A stretch of 64,000 nt of DNA from Pegea sp. RAD2-039. Taxonomy: Eukaryota > Chordata > Thaliacea > Salpida > Salpidae. The DNA lies in the NCBI GenBank assembly GCA_034620365.1, contig JAQGEQ010000363.1, positions 682,001 through 746,000 of the forward strand, in the 5' to 3' direction. The stretch's first letter is position 1, and the number at the start of each line of letters is the position of its first letter. The notes beneath the pieces were generated by a model. It saw only the letters and a program-made list of their open reading frames with translations, did no database searches and was not told the DNA's origin. This document shows positions 25,101 to 40,131 of the stretch, piece by piece. The translations under genes and the position numbers were made by a program.

Positions 25101-28100
25101 TTAATTAGTTTTTTTTTACTTTTATATCTTTGAAACATTAAACTATCAGCACTTTTAGAAATGAGTTTTTTGTGTAGCTTCATTTGACTATATTATTAAT
25201 AAGTTTTTTTACTGACCTAACTTGATAGAAAATATGATATTTATAAGATATTTTCGACTTATAAATAAAATTGTAGAGTTTTTGAGATCCTATATCAATG
25301 AACAATTAATTTCTTTATTTCGACTAAGAAAAATAAACTCGAATTTTAGCAATCAATAATAAATTTATTAATAAATAAACGTTTATGATAAATCTAAATG
25401 ATTATTTATGGATAATTTAAAGTTTGTCAAAATAGTTTTATTCAAAACAAACCACTGTAGATACATTTAATTTTTGAATCTCTAAAAATCGTTATCATAC
25501 TCAGAAATAGTTTGAAAATCTTAAGTCAAAAAACTTTTTTTCATTTAAATTACCTATTTCTATAATGATGAATCGAAAAAACGCTGTTATAAAATTATTC
25601 AAATCATTTAACAAAGTTACTCGCTTAAATTTCTCTAAATAGCCAATTAATTTACTATTAAAAGTGATTCAACCTGAATTTAATTTATTATATTTTTAAG
25701 CAGTTTACGAGATTTATCTGAAATAGAATCAAATTCATGACGTCAAAGTTTGATTTAAGTGGTATATTATATAGCTTTCTGAGAATGAACAATTGTGTAA
25801 AACAAAGCTTGGGGAATATTTAATTTTACTTCTTTAATCTTTATTGTTATGGATACCATTTTGATAGAACGAACCTAAAAACATTTTTATTTGCTTACCA
25901 TGATAGAAATTGTTGTATAAAAAGTAAAAATGATATTTTAATGAGTAAATTTCTATATATCTAAGAGATGATCAATATTTTAAGTACTAAAAGAAGCGCT
26001 GCTTGTAATGTATGTAATGTAAATTACTCATAGATCATCAGAAGTAAACTAGACAATATATTACATAATCATTTTCAATTAAGTTTCCACAAACAGCGTC
26101 TTAATAAGTTGTTGTACCTGCCATAAAAGTCAAACTAAAAGTACCTATTATTTTAAGGATTTGTACATGTTGTTTAACAATCAGATTAAATGAATTATCA
26201 GAAAAAATACTTTCAGATTAGAGCTGTTGATGTAGTTACAATAAAATTCTTTATAACAGTAATTACTTAAAATGTACAGAATTTGATTTTTTTTACTTTC
26301 ATCACCACTACTATTAAAAATGCAGTACTATGCATCTTTTTGAAGATAGAAGTCTAAAAAAATATTTTTTGATTAACATTTTCAAGTAGAAATAAGCAAG
26401 ATGTACTTATATAGCACCCATAAAAGAAATAATTGCGGCTTAGAAGATAATCAAGAATGTGGAAAGCTTTGCCCATCGTATTTACTGCTTAATCTCTATA
26501 ACTGAATTCAGACAGTTTGTTGTCGAAATTCTTGCGGACATAATTGAGCTGCACCGACTATATCACATGCTTGGTTTGTTGAACAGCCTTGAATTAAAAT
26601 TAACAATGAAAAATTTTGCGGCTAACTATACCCTGATTTTAAAATTCATCTTTCTAGACACGTTTTAATAATATTTGTCTACATTTGAAAAATATTTTAG
26701 TTTTCAATCTCTAAAATGAGACAGAGTTTTTGTCAAAATTTGATTAGGAATATTTGTAGACGTATTTTTTGCGTAATTACATTTTCTTGCATTCCTAATG
26801 AAAAAGCTTTGAGGTTTTACCCTAGGTTTGTTTAACTTGTTAAAAAGTAAATGAGAAATGGAATTTTAAAGCTTTAAGTAGTTTGTACAGTTGTTTTTCT
26901 GCCTGATCATCTTTTTATTAGGGATCATATTTCGAAGCATAAAATTTAAAGCTATTATATCAATTTTTTAGGGTTATTTACTCAAACCATATATGTCACT
27001 GTAAAGTTTGAAAAATATTTTGCTTGTAGTTCTTATCTAAAAATCAGAACAAGTGCAACAAGTTAGCTGTGCTTATAAGAAAGTTCAATAAATACTTATT
27101 AGAATGAAAAATTAAATATCGAAAAACATTAAAGTTACATTTGTAAAACCACAAAGTTCAATTTCACAAACATATAAATAAAATAATTTTCATGTTTTTA
27201 ACTCCACTTATATCAAACGTAGTTTAACTGGCTTTGAAATTCCAATAGAAAGCCTTTTTTAGAAGTAAGCTTTACTTTTTGTAAAATCATTTTGATATAA
27301 TGACCAAACTTTCAGCCTGCCCTTTTGTAAATATCATTATTATTTTGATAAGAAACCATGATAGAGTATTTCTGAATTATTTATTTACGATAACTAATTA
27401 ATAATATTTTTACATATTTTGAACAACGTTTCAATTATACTTTTTAAACATCTACGCAATTGTATTCTTTTAAATAAGCTAAAAAATTCAAGTCTTTTAA
27501 ATTTAATTTCTGTAAGTAAATAAGCAGCTAGTTTTTATTATTTTCTGGTAGCTATTTGGCATAATCTTAATTTAACTAGATAGTACATTCCATAAAATCA
27601 CTTTTGACCACAAATCTTTTACAACTAATGATTATTTTCAAGAATGAACTTAATCTTGAAATGATTAAATATTTCTAACTGTTCTTCTAAGAAGTTCGAA
27701 TTATAGCAGACATCATGCAGAGGTTTAACGAGATTATTGCAACATAACATTTACTTTCATACCTTTTTATTCACGTAATGTCATATCAGTTTTTGTCTGA
27801 GTTAAATAAGATTAAGAAATTATTTCAATTGAAAAGCGGAAACAGACATTAAGTAAACCGTTTACCTGAAGCAACATTTACAGAGCTTACAGTATAAGTC
27901 TTATGATTGTCTTACGCATTAGTAAATATCATAAGAAAAGACTCTAAAATAGATTATTACTCGTAAACAAAATGACCTCATATTATTTAAGTTAAATTAA
28001 ACCTTTTAAACCAAAATATGGAAAGTTGTGTACCCAATTACATATCTATCTTTTCAAGTAACCTGATATAAATACAAATAAATTAAATTTAAAAAATAGA

Positions 28101-28133
28101 TTGGATAATAATTAGTAGGCAAACACTACCTAC
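19115..28133. other. Intergenic spacer, left part
   Basis: About 9 kb of AT-rich sequence upstream of perlecan. I see no assembled gene, RNA gene, CRISPR-like array or transposon. The only coding-like patch is at about 26459-26668 (listed separately). Possible distal 5' UTR exons or enhancers cannot be excluded. Confidence 0.55.
26459..26668 (+). other. Coding-like island of unknown origin
   Basis: Open frame of about 70 codons in a patch with clearly less skewed composition than its neighbours (reading ..ESFAHRIYCLISITEFRQF..). It begins with a non-ATG codon, so if real it would be an internal exon or a relic. I do not recognise a family. The reverse strand is broken by stops. Confidence 0.15.
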
Positions 28134-28293
28134 TTTTCCCATAAGAAAGATTATTTGTTTTTGATAAAAATCATGCTGAAATTGGCGGCGAATATACCTA
28201 GACGTCTGGACTAAATATTCCCGGTGAAATCTTTCCATAGAAAGCTTCCCAACAAGTTTTATCTCTTCAGGATTATGCAAATGACGTTGTAAT
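28134..28293 (-). other. Possible isolated exon of unknown gene
   Basis: On the minus strand an open stretch reads LQRHLHNPEEIKLVGKLSME and later RRQFQHDFYQKQIIFLMGK, followed by a donor-like GTAGGT (28133-28128) and preceded by a weak acceptor (CATAAG). Composition is clearly less AT-rich than the surroundings. No family recognised; could be an exon of an unassembled gene, a degraded gene copy or a conserved non-coding element. Confidence 0.2.
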
Positions 28294-31200
28294 CTTATGT
28301 TTACTTACCAGTAACTTAAATTACACAGAAATCCATTACAGTGATAACAATTCAATGACAACTTTTCTATCTTAATCTACAAGATGTAGGCAGAACCATT
28401 AACATGGCTATAAGATCACTAATAAAACATCCGTTTTCGATCACCTTGCTTAATCATTGTACTTACAATAAAATATTATTGATTTTATATCATCATTATC
28501 TTTTTACAATTATTGAATTTGTATTGGTTCATTAGTTCCATAAATTATAGAAAGATTTGTTGGAATAAAAGTTTTAAGAAATTCACAAGATTCCTTCTAG
28601 AAGTATTTAAACATTTTTCATTTTTGTCAAAAGTATTTTCTAAAGAAATTACCAACAATGTAATTCTTTGAAAGTTTTATGCAACTTGAAAAATTAGTTT
28701 GTTGAAGGGATTTGGTATTTTAAAACTTCGTACTCAGACTCTCATTCCCTCCTTAAAGTTTTAATAGCTTACCACAATTAGTGAAATGATTGTGTAATAT
28801 TCGTCACATATAAAATACCAATTTGCTTTTAAATGACTTTAATAGCACACGAGTAGGTCTTACATATTGCTTCCATTGCTTCTATTTTTGTTAATATGAT
28901 GAAACTTTCAAATTTCCCTATATAATTTAAATTGTGAAGCTGCTGTAAAAACATTTTTTTGAAATGTAATTTAAGTATTAAAAGCTTAAGGATAATTTCT
29001 GGTTCTGCTTAGTAAATGCTGCAATATTTTCATAACCCAAATCAAGAAACGTTTTTACATTATATTACGATAATGAAGTTGGTTGTTTTTCAGCTGTTTA
29101 ATTTGATACCTTCAGCAAAATATTTTTGCTTTAACGCTAATCTTCTCTATTATTTTTAAATTAAAAAAATATAAAAATATTCGAATAATAAATCTATTAG
29201 TGTTATCATTCACTTATCGCCAACAATTAAAAACAATACGTTCAAAACGACAGATTTTACAAGTTTTCAGAGTATTTTTAGTGTTTAGTTATACTGTTAA
29301 ACATATTGTTCGCACTTTGACTCGTTTAGACAGCTTACTTTGAAGAGATGTTTCTGTTTTTAATGTTTGAAAAATCACTTTTTTGTTTCTTATTTGCTTG
29401 TAGTCATTTATTACAAGTTAGGAATAATAAAACTGTGACCTTTGCATGTAGAAGAAAATCAACTTGGTGAGTTTTAAAAGTGTCATAACAACGTTTTAGA
29501 AGAATATAAAACATTCGTATTAATTTATCTCAATCATTTTTGTTTATCATAGAGCTTTTAAGAGTAAACTACTATTTGTTCAATTACATACCATAGATTA
29601 GGTAATGTAAGCCTGGTTCCAGTAGCTAATGGTACTTTTTTAAAGGTTAACTTTAACATGGCATCTACAGTGAACTTACAACTACAAAAATATACATAAA
29701 ATTCTACAAATATGTTTTTACTTCGAAAATTTTTAAATTAGAGATTATTTATTTTTAGTTTTAAAGATCAGCTGTTTTCTTGAGTTAAAAACAAAAGTTT
29801 GTGAAACCACCAAATAATGTTTTAATGTCAAATTGATGTATCCCTGACTTGATTAACTTTAACTTTCAAAATATTTTTTATGCTAGATTATTATTTAATA
29901 GCTTGCTTTTCAATCTTAATTTCAAACAAATTTCATTGTTTTCAGATTTTCAATAACACACACAGACTTCATCATTACTTCTTGTTAACTTTTATTTTCT
30001 TTCAGTTTATCAAGCATAACAAAAAACTAGTTAAACAAATTTTATCCAATTTTTCAAAACACTTAGTTTTCTTTTATTTTATACTATAGAGTAATGAATT
30101 TAATTACTAATAATTAGCATTTAGTTCACTTTATAAGTATGATTTTTGAAGTTAAATAAAATTGCTCAGACAGCTTTATTCCATAATTAAATTAACAGTG
30201 GTTCAAGGATTAAAAAAAATTATATTATAGTTTAGTTGGTTTTTAACTTAACATTTGCTGGATTAATTAAATCAAGATTCAATTAGAAACCGCAATTATA
30301 AACATTAGAAGATAGATAATATAGAAAACTATTTCCACGGCAAAATGCTTTTCAAAATTTTCTTCAATAGAAATTTAATGTTTACTAAATAGTATTTTAA
30401 GTCAATTATTTTCAGTGTAATCATTTTTTTAACAGAACAAAATAGAACGATTACAGTAATCATCTATCAAATTATAATAATCAACTTTTTATTATATACA
30501 AATTAAAGATTGAGTAAACAAATTATGAACTGGTATTAATTATTATTAATCTTCAATTAATCTGTGTTTTGGTAGGACTTCACATTTTAAAGAAAAATTA
30601 CAAATTTTTCAAAGAATGAAATATTTGTTTTGTAAAGTCGTTTCATCAGTCTAGATTTGGATAATATAAGACGATCATTTAAATCTCTCAAGTGACATCT
30701 ATTTAATTAATCTAAATATGTTACCCCATTAGGTGTAGTAATATTCAATCTAAAAGGTCATAAGTTCGACTCGACTACATGCAAATGAAAATACAGCTCA
30801 TAAAAATTCGCTCAACTTTCAAATAAGTTCTTTTGTTTCATTTGAAGAATAGTTTTTTTTTTCGAAGCAAACTTTTGAAAACTTTACAGTGAGCGTGACA
30901 TATAGTTTGCGGTCAAAATTTATATCTCTATTTGTCAAATTTTTTCATCATGAAACTTTTTATTTGTGCTTCAAATATTCTTTTAAACATTACAGCTTTT
31001 TATAGAACTCTGTTTAAAATCTTGCCATTTTATTGAGCAAATTAAATTTATGATTAATTACAAAAATATAAGTGTTAAAATTGATATTTATTGGATTTGA
31101 TGCAGTTTACCAATTTCTTTTAATAAGATCTGGAAAAATTTGTAGTTTTAATTTTTATCAGCTAGTTTAAGCATTAGAAAATGAAATTATCAAACAAATT

Positions 31201-34200
31201 TGTTTTAAATCTTCATATTCACATATCTATAGGTTTATTCTTTCTCACATTGATGCAATGTTTTAAGTTATTATGTTCTATAAGAATGAAAATTAAATAT
31301 TTTTATGCTTTATGAATTTTCAAACTATTAAAAATATTTTCCAAACTTAGCAAACACTCTTTAATTTGAACAATGATTTTTTTTTTAATTCATCTGCCAA
31401 AAAATTATTTCCTTTGTTATCTTATATCCACATTTTTTGTTTTAAAATTTTCTAATTGATTTTGAAAAGATTTAAATGAAATGATTTATGATTTAAAATG
31501 TAGGTTTTGTGAAATAGTGAAAAAATTAAAAAAATTAAATCTACTTGTTAAAAAAAAACATTTCCTAACTTATAAACTTTTTAATTGAAATGCAGAATTG
31601 AGTTTTAATATCAACCTTTACAAACAGAGAATATTAAAAAGTGTAAATACACTTGCAAATAATTTACAGCCAATTTGTTTGTAGAAGTCGATATTTTTAA
31701 CAACTTATGAAATATTTCATCTTTCTTTAAATCTTTGAATGACTGTCAATAATCGAAATACACTTTGTGATCTTTCGAGTAACGATACATCTTTCTGACA
31801 GTTAAACAAACAAACGGTATCCAAGAATAATTTTTTATTACAATAGAAACTTGAATAATCACTTTTGACTGTTTGTTTTTGCTACGTTGTTATGAAAGAG
31901 TTTAAGGACTTAATCCAATCTATCTTGGAAAAAACTATTGTAGTTGAAAATTTCTTCCTTATTCTTAAAAGATGAAATGCTTTTTTTAATAACTACAAAT
32001 GCTCATTTGAAATAAAAAGTAAACTTTATGATTTCGAAATTTTGCTATACAAAAACAGACTATTTCTGCTACAAGTTTGCTTAAAAAGTTATGTTAACAG
32101 TTTGAAAATAAAACAAATAACTTTATCATAAACCAAATTGAAAACTACTCAAGAACTGAGTGACAAATGATAGTTTCTTTTAGTAGTTCTACTTTTGAAT
32201 CAAATTATATATTATCACAGAAATATTGAAAATTATATTCTCCCGTTTTTATGATTTAATATTACAATAAAAACTTTGATAGAATTAGTTTTGAATATTT
32301 ACAGTTTGTAGGTCAGCTTATAACTGTTTATAGAATACTAAACTTAATTCAATATAACAATAAAATTTTATGTTTGGCCAATTACAAAATCTAAATCATA
32401 CTTAAGTATCTACTTAGTTGTATTATAAACCTTAATAAGTTAATGAAATTAGATAAAATACAACAAACTGTGTTTCTTCACGCTGTATTAAACAATTTTA
32501 CATAACATTAAACTTTTGATAAGTTTTAACTTTTGTAAATGTTAGACTTGTAAAATAAATAAAGCTACTTTTTAATAGCTTGTCAATAATAAGAAACATT
32601 TTAGGATTATAAAAGTAGAGAAAATTTGCAGTATCATCAATTTATTACTTTCATAACTGTTTGACAAGCTTGTTAAAATTATATGATATCTTAAAAATAT
32701 TTTTAAGCTTATCTGACAGATTATGATTTATTAAAAATTTTGAAACTATGGAAGAAAGTTTCATAAGCATTTTAAAAACCTATCCAAATTATTTTATTTA
32801 AAGCTTAAAAAGTTTTACTTTAATAAAAATTTTCACATTCCTTACCATCTGTTTTTTGCGTTACAGCATTTGATATCTAAGTGGTGCCATAGAATTACAA
32901 TTAACTAAAATAATGAATAATAATAATAAATGAATAATCTAAATAGATTTAATTTATATATTGAAATAATACAGTTAGAATTCTAAAACAAACTGTAAGT
33001 CCAATAAAAACTGTTATTTAAACTTTTAATACTGAAGTTAAACGTCTTGTGCTATCAAAAATTTATTAAATTTTGTAATTAGTTGTTTTGATTAAGGTTA
33101 TGGTTTACAAAAATAATAAAGTTTTTAAACTATTATATTTGATTAATAAAAAAGGTATATTTTCGAGAAATAATTAAAATTGCAAGCTTTGAAACAATTG
33201 TTAGTATAAATTTTGTAAACAGAAATTTGTTGTAATTAAATGTTTAAAGAAGTAAATTAAAACTATTTAATAATTAACTTGAATAAATGTTTTTATGGAA
33301 GCCTTGCCGCTGAAACTAGATGTACTTTTATGAAAGAAACAATTTCATTTATAAACATTATTTAAAAGTTATAAAGTTTATAAACAAAATAATTTAGATA
33401 TTCTAAAAGTACTAATTAAGTTGAAAAATAATTGTTTTTTAGTTAGATTTCTTAAACATAATTTGAATCCTTTTTTAGTAAAAAATCTCTCTTTTATAGT
33501 ATTTCCTGCTTTTTTAGGTGCTAGACTGAAAATGTACTTTCTCAACAGTTTTAAATGTTACCAGAAAAGAATTATTTTTGATTGATACTCCTTAAGAAGA
33601 ATTTAATTGCCAAAATTTATTTTTATTTAAAACAGAATGTAAAAATTGACAAAAAAATTAATTTTATTATTTAATGGTTCTATATATAGAAGTATTTCAA
33701 TGAATGGATTAGTTGTGACTTACATTAGTTTTTTTAGTCAATGAAAATTTTTGTAATATAAAATAAAAGCAAAAAGCTGATACTTGCACCTTTAATTGAT
33801 CAAGTGATAAAATAATGTTTTTAAATAGCCTGAACTATAAGGTTTTATGAGTAATTCAGTTTTCATTTATTCTTAATTATAAATTGAATTTAGATCTATT
33901 GCAAGAACAATTTAAAATATACTTAGCAACAAATTCATACTTTTATAGCATGGATTGAAAACACCTGAAAGCAATATTTTGGCAACATTAAGCCTTATGT
34001 TCTTCAAGACAACTCATATGTATAATCAGCAGTAAAATTTAATGTCTTAAGACTAATTTCTAATAACAATAAAGTCTTTGAATATATAAGTGTAATCACC
34101 TTTTCAAAAGCACTAATTTCACCACAAACAAGTATAAGTTTGTTTAGTTTGTTGACAAAATGCCGTTGTAAAGAAAGCTCTTATGATATGAATAGGTGAT

Positions 34201-37200
34201 GTTTACATTTATAAAATTTTTCTTTAACTCTCAGCCATTTTCATTTATTTTGTATTAATGAAACAAATGAAAAATTAGTTTAAAGATTAAAATCACCACG
34301 AAAATACTTTAATACTTTTGTATGTTTGAATCCCTTTTAAACTTAAAAAGGATATAACTATTTTGTAATTAACTTTATCATTTTAATAGTTTTGTTTTAA
34401 AAGATGTTATTTGACTGATAAAATCTACGAATTATTGTTTCTAACTCTTACTAAATGCTCATAACTTTCATTATAAGACCTAAAAAAATGTAAACCAATA
34501 ATTTTCAAACTTAATTTTAATTCAAATTAACTCTTACCTTACCATAGAAAAAATGACTGTTATTTCATATTCCTTGACTATATAGTTTACTTCTAACGTT
34601 TAAATGTGTAAATATAATTGGCTAGTACATTCCCAAACTGAATGTATTTAATCTTTTCAAGTTTTATTTTAAATCTACTTTTTTAATGGAAGTATTTTAG
34701 AAAGTTGTCTTTTTTAAAAACCAATGAAAGCTAGATTGAATGCAGAAAAGTATAAAAATCTTAAATATAGAGCTTTCTAAATTACTTTGTAGAAATACTT
34801 TTTAAAAGAAATCAAATTTTGTAAGTTATAAATAAACTGTATGCCTGATGAATGCACTCATTTTTTTTCATTTTATTTTAAGTTTTTTTTGTTAAAGCAT
34901 TTTATCGCCTTTTATGGCAATACTTGTTGTTTTTATGTTTCAGATATATAAAAGTAGCTTAATCATTGTCTTCAATTTAGTTTTTTTTAATTTTTATTCT
35001 TCATCTTAAAATTCTTAAAAGATTAGTGAAATTTATAAAATAATTTAAAAATATTTTTAAAGTTTGTATTTTGATATTGTTAAGTTTTATTTTATTTAAA
35101 ATAAATGTTTGAAACAAATAAATAATTGATACGTGATTTCAGGCCAGTATAACAAGACTATTATTTTTAGAAACTGTTTTTCATACCTATTCTGTAGCTA
35201 GTCAAGATAAACAGCTATTATAAAATTAATCTTTAGTTTAAAAAACTTTATAAAAATTTAAACAGTAGTATTCATCTAGTGTAGAAAATAGGGCAAATAA
35301 TTAACCTATATACTGTAGTTATTAAGGAAATTTAGAAATTATTTTTTTCTTACTACTTGTATAAAGTCATTAATTTTCATATAAAATTACTCAAAACTTG
35401 TACATCAATTCAAAACTATTTAGGAAATATAATTATGTAAACCAACAAAATTTATATAAAAATATTTGTAGTCCACGTAGTTTTCTAAACAATTAACAAA
35501 CATATTATATCATTAGCAGGTAGTTTCTCGAAAATGCGACATAATGATTTATATTAGTAGACTTTTCTTATAATGAAACTTTAAGATAACGAGCAGTTTA
35601 AACTATTGTAAAAACAATTATTAAAAGTTTAATAAATGACTGATCAATAATATGCCTCTCTACAAAACTCAATGTTTTTGGGGATTACAGCTTTATATTA
35701 CGTTTTTAATACACTAAGTAATTAAATTTTATAATTACCGTCAACTTTCATGTATCAGAAAAGAATTAAAAGTTTATTAAATGGGCGAAACCGTGTGAAA
35801 ATTAAACTTGTTTGAAATAATATATAAAAGTATTTTATTAGACATTTAAATAACAGTTAAACTAGGAAAAAACTAATTAAAGTTTCTTTAAACAATCAAA
35901 CAAACATTAGTGTAGCTGTAGTTTTCCGTAAAAATAATTTGACTTAAAATCTATTTATCATTAAAAATTTGACAGCCGAAAACTTTTCAACATAATCAAA
36001 GTTTGATTTTTTATAAAAGTCTTTAGTCACTTGATCCTTTTTCTCTATAACATAAAAACTTGAACAGAAATTTAAGATTTGTAATAGTTTTTAAGTTACA
36101 AAAAGATTTAAAAAAATAAGCATCTTCAAAAATAAATAACTTTATATAAAACAATTTCTTTTAGAATTTCAAGTACATTTTGAGAGTGACTATTTTTAAA
36201 TGTTTTATTTATTTTTAAAGTAAACTTAAGTTACGTATATATGTATGAATTAATAGCGTTAAGTTAGATTATAGAGCTATTTAATGTAACACGGTTACAA
36301 TAGTTTTTGTTTAAGTTTTTTTAACTTTATTGAAATTTCAGAAGGTACTAAAAACCTTAATTTAATATCAATAGATGTAGTTGATTTGATACTTGTATGT
36401 AAAGTTCATCCTTACTAAAATTTTTGTTTGTTATTGAATACAAAAACGTGATTCGTTTGAAAATTTTTACTTATGAATAGAAACGTGATAATATCCAGTA
36501 AGATTGATAAATTAAAAAATTAATTAGAAAATAAAGCTTGCTATAAACTGTTTCTTAACAAGATTTAATCTTATTTATTAAATAAAATAAACTTTATCTA
36601 GTCTTTAAAAGCTCATTAAAATCAAATCATATATATTTTCATCGTAATAGTAAATATAAATCTTGTATACATTTATTATAATGTTTGAGCTAAAAGTAGG
36701 TCTAAAAAGATGTACAGTGAACTTCCAAATTACTTCATCAGTTTATTTTACATTCTAAATCTTGCATGTTCTTGTATGTTTTAAAACTAGTTTTTGATAG
36801 CTGTAACCTTTGCATAACTTGGCCTAATCTAATTTCCAGTATAACCTCAAACTATTGCTAGTTAATATTATCTCAGGTTTCATAGCTATAGATCGGAATT
36901 TATTTCTTATAAAATCAATTTCATCTCAAGTTTCATTGGAGTTAAATTGGCAAACAGTTAAAGTACTCTGCGAGTCTTCAAAGTAGTTTTGATAGTAGTA
37001 AAGAGAAGGAAGGCAGTTTCTCTTTACTTATAAGATTAATAGTAATAATTGATTCATCTTCTTTTATTCCTTTGAAAATGCTCATCAAAGAAAGTTGTTT
37101 CAATTATATAAAAATTGCAAGCTAACAGCGGTATTGGTCATTTTATTAGTTGATAACTTTATATTGAAAACATATTACTATTTTTGTATGATAAGCTATT

Positions 37201-39813
37201 TAAGAGTGCTTTCAAAGTATTGTGTTATTCAACTTTGGGTCTTTTACATTTTCAAATATAATTTGTAATAACAATAAAACCTTTTTTATATCTAACTTCT
37301 GGTAATTTTATTCTCAAGAAGTCTTTTAAACTTATTTCAAATGGTCTGTGTTAGAGTTGTCTGAAACAAAGGAGTTTAAATGAAATAAAACTTAGATTTT
37401 TCATTGAGAAAATCCGTATGAACTTTTTGAAAAAATTGTTATGTGTGGCTTCAATTTTGATAAAAGTTTACTGGTTTATCAAAAAGTCTTGCAGTTGAGG
37501 TCTGTAAAGCTCTTACAACCAAATAACAATCTTTCATGACACATAAGGTTGTCATCAAAGAAATTTATTTAAACCTAATTGCTATCCTATCATCTGTTAA
37601 CAAAACGATAAACAACTTTTAAACAGGAAATTGGTTTAACTTATCCTCAGTTTTTGAAGCTATTTACTAAGACTTTCTAACCCTATCTTACTTGGTTTTG
37701 GAACATACCATCAAGCTATTTCTATTTGATACTGTAATCATCTTAACATAAAAACACTTATAGCAATCTTAAAAACAAATAAAAATTTGCATTTTTTTAT
37801 ATTTCATTTCATTTTATTCCGCCTTTTACCCTTCATTATGGCACCTTTTGACCTTTTTGAAAATAATTACGTCATTCCTAACTTCCTCTTAGATCCATTC
37901 TTAGTAGTGGTGAGTGATTTAAAGCATCACTAGCAGCTACTTCTAAGTTGTATTTGCAGCTAGTTAAATCCGTTCACATGCTCATATCTTGTGTTTACTT
38001 ATATTCGCTTGTGTCAATATGATATCGGGTAGTTTGTGAAACTATTTTACTAACAAGAGAACATTTAAAATAACTTTAAAATTGAAAATAGTTAAAGCAA
38101 ACTCTGAACATCCCATATAAAAAATATGTTTTTATGTCAAGAGTTTAAAATATAAACGAAGTATATTTGGTAACTTTTAGTGAAAGTTAAGTTTATTCTA
38201 AAAGAAAACAGCTGAATTAATCAAAATGAACATAACACGGCTGTTTCAGAGATGAGCTCAGTAAAGCCAATTCAGATTACAGCTTTAATTAAGTAATAGT
38301 CTAATTAACTTACTTTTGCATTTTCTTACTTTTAACAAAAAATGTTTTTAGGAAATGACTGTAACGACTTTTTTGTTTTTATTATTTATTAAGACAATTT
38401 AGAAAAATAAATTTAAAATACATTTAAGTAAGTAATTTGAAGTAAGTTTTATCATTTGGAATAATTCAATTTACTTGAAGCTGTTTTATATCTTTATTAA
38501 CAATATTAATACTAGATATATCTCGAATATTTAATAAAAGATTGAATTGAAATTCTTATCGTAAACACTTAAAGCTAAAATTGAAAATGTTATATTATGG
38601 TTTCATGTCTGGTTCTTGTATAATTTGTCATTCAACAATTTGTTGACTTTTATTGAATTTCAATTTTTTCTGTAATTAACTTCTAAACCGGGATTTGTAA
38701 AGCAAGAATTCATGTAAAGATAGATTTTATATAAACTTACTGATTGGTATGATTCATATAAAAACATATACTAAAGACTTCCATACAAATTCAACAAAAT
38801 ATATCCAATAAATGAAATGAATAGAAATAAATACATAATCAGAAAACTAAGATCAAATTATAGTTGAAATATTTATAAATAGTTTTATATTTTGTCTAAA
38901 GTAAACAAGTTACATCTGGGAGAAAGTTAAAAGAACTTTCACCATACTCTCCATACAAATCGGACAAGTTGATACGTCAATAAAGCCAGTTGACATTAAA
39001 ATTTATCTTGTTCTATTGTTTTATTTCATCAAAAGTTGTATCCGGTAAAAACTAACATGCTACTTGTAATATCTGAATACCACGTATTACTTCAAATATA
39101 AACAAGCAAAGTTTTTCATAACCAACTATTTACTTAGCTTACCAACTGAATTTTTTTTGCAAAATTTCATCAAATTAATATATTTAATAGAAAATTGAAC
39201 TTGTTTACTTCATATTATATTAAAATGATTACTATTCTTCTGTTATCCTGTTATTATATAATTTATACAATAGTTGGTAGTTAACAGTTTTCAAAATTAG
39301 TTTTCTACTATTGTACAAATAGCCTTGTCATAGGTTTTCACTGATAGGCTTTCACAAAAACTGTATAAACACGCCTCAAAATAAACTCCCAAATACATAT
39401 TTGAAGTAGAACTGAAAGTAAACTCCAATACTTCTATTTTTATCTTTAAATTACAATATAATGAAATTACCTGCAATACCTTTTTAAGATAATTAATATA
39501 TATAGAAGAGTTAATAATCACGACAATAAGAAAGTTTTATTGTTTTTTTATTGTATTGAGCTGCAATTTTGAAATTTAATAAAAAGCAGTAATTTTGTTG
39601 TTTAACTTATTCGTAAAAAGTTTGTGTGTCAATTTAGAGGTTTTCTTCAACCAGTTATTCTATAAGCTTGACAACTCATTGCGTAATTAATTATATTTAA
39701 ACTATCCAAACAATTTCTAAGAGCTCAAAACAGTTAAATTAACGTTGAAGTAATTTCCAATAATCTCTTATATTATATGTAATTAAAAACTGGCGTTTTA
39801 ATCTCTTATATAA
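28294..39813. other. Intergenic spacer, middle part
   Basis: About 11.5 kb, extremely AT-rich, with many short A/T runs and no gene I can support. A GC-richer patch at 37840-37990 contains TTACGTCAT (37868-37876, CRE/ATF-like) and a TGACCT half-site; it may be a regulatory element. Confidence 0.55.
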
Positions 39814-39898
39814 TTGCTAAGGCAGCTAAACGATCTTTTGTTGTTGCCTTATCAGTATAGTTTGAAGAAAATATTAATCTATAAAATCAAAATACCAG

Positions 39899-40100
39899 AG
39901 GATGGAGTAAGAGAGAGAAAAGCTAATAGATTGTGGCAGCACCCACCAACATTCGATCGAGACTGCTTAGCTTTTTTTGTAGAAAAAAGATTTTGTCTAA
40001 ACCTGTCTCGGTATGCTGTTAAAAGGCGAGCTTTTAACGTAGATGCTGAAACAGCTTTCGAGTACCTATACAATAGGTATGGCAAGCACAAACTGTTTTT
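39899..40100. other. Coding-like island open on both strands
   Basis: A patch of distinctly higher GC, open on both strands. Plus strand: acceptor-like CCAG before 39899, frame containing RKANRLWQHPPTFDRDCLAF and AFNVDAETAFEYLYNRYG, donor-like AATAG|GTATGG after 40076. Minus strand: a good acceptor-like TTAAAAACAG before the frame CLPYLLYRYSKAVSASTLKA. Neither starts with ATG nor resembles a family I know. Candidates: orphan exon, degraded mobile element protein, or conserved non-coding element 3.3 kb upstream of the TGF-beta gene. Confidence 0.25.
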
Positions 40101-40131
40101 AAGGGTCACATTGATAGGTGTGTACCTTTGA

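Noticed and set aside
30722-30775. tRNA-like A-box and B-box pair (TAGGTGTAGTA ... GTTCGACTC)
   Set aside because: The spacing is plausible but the T-arm and acceptor stems do not pair; at best a decayed tRNA or SINE remnant.
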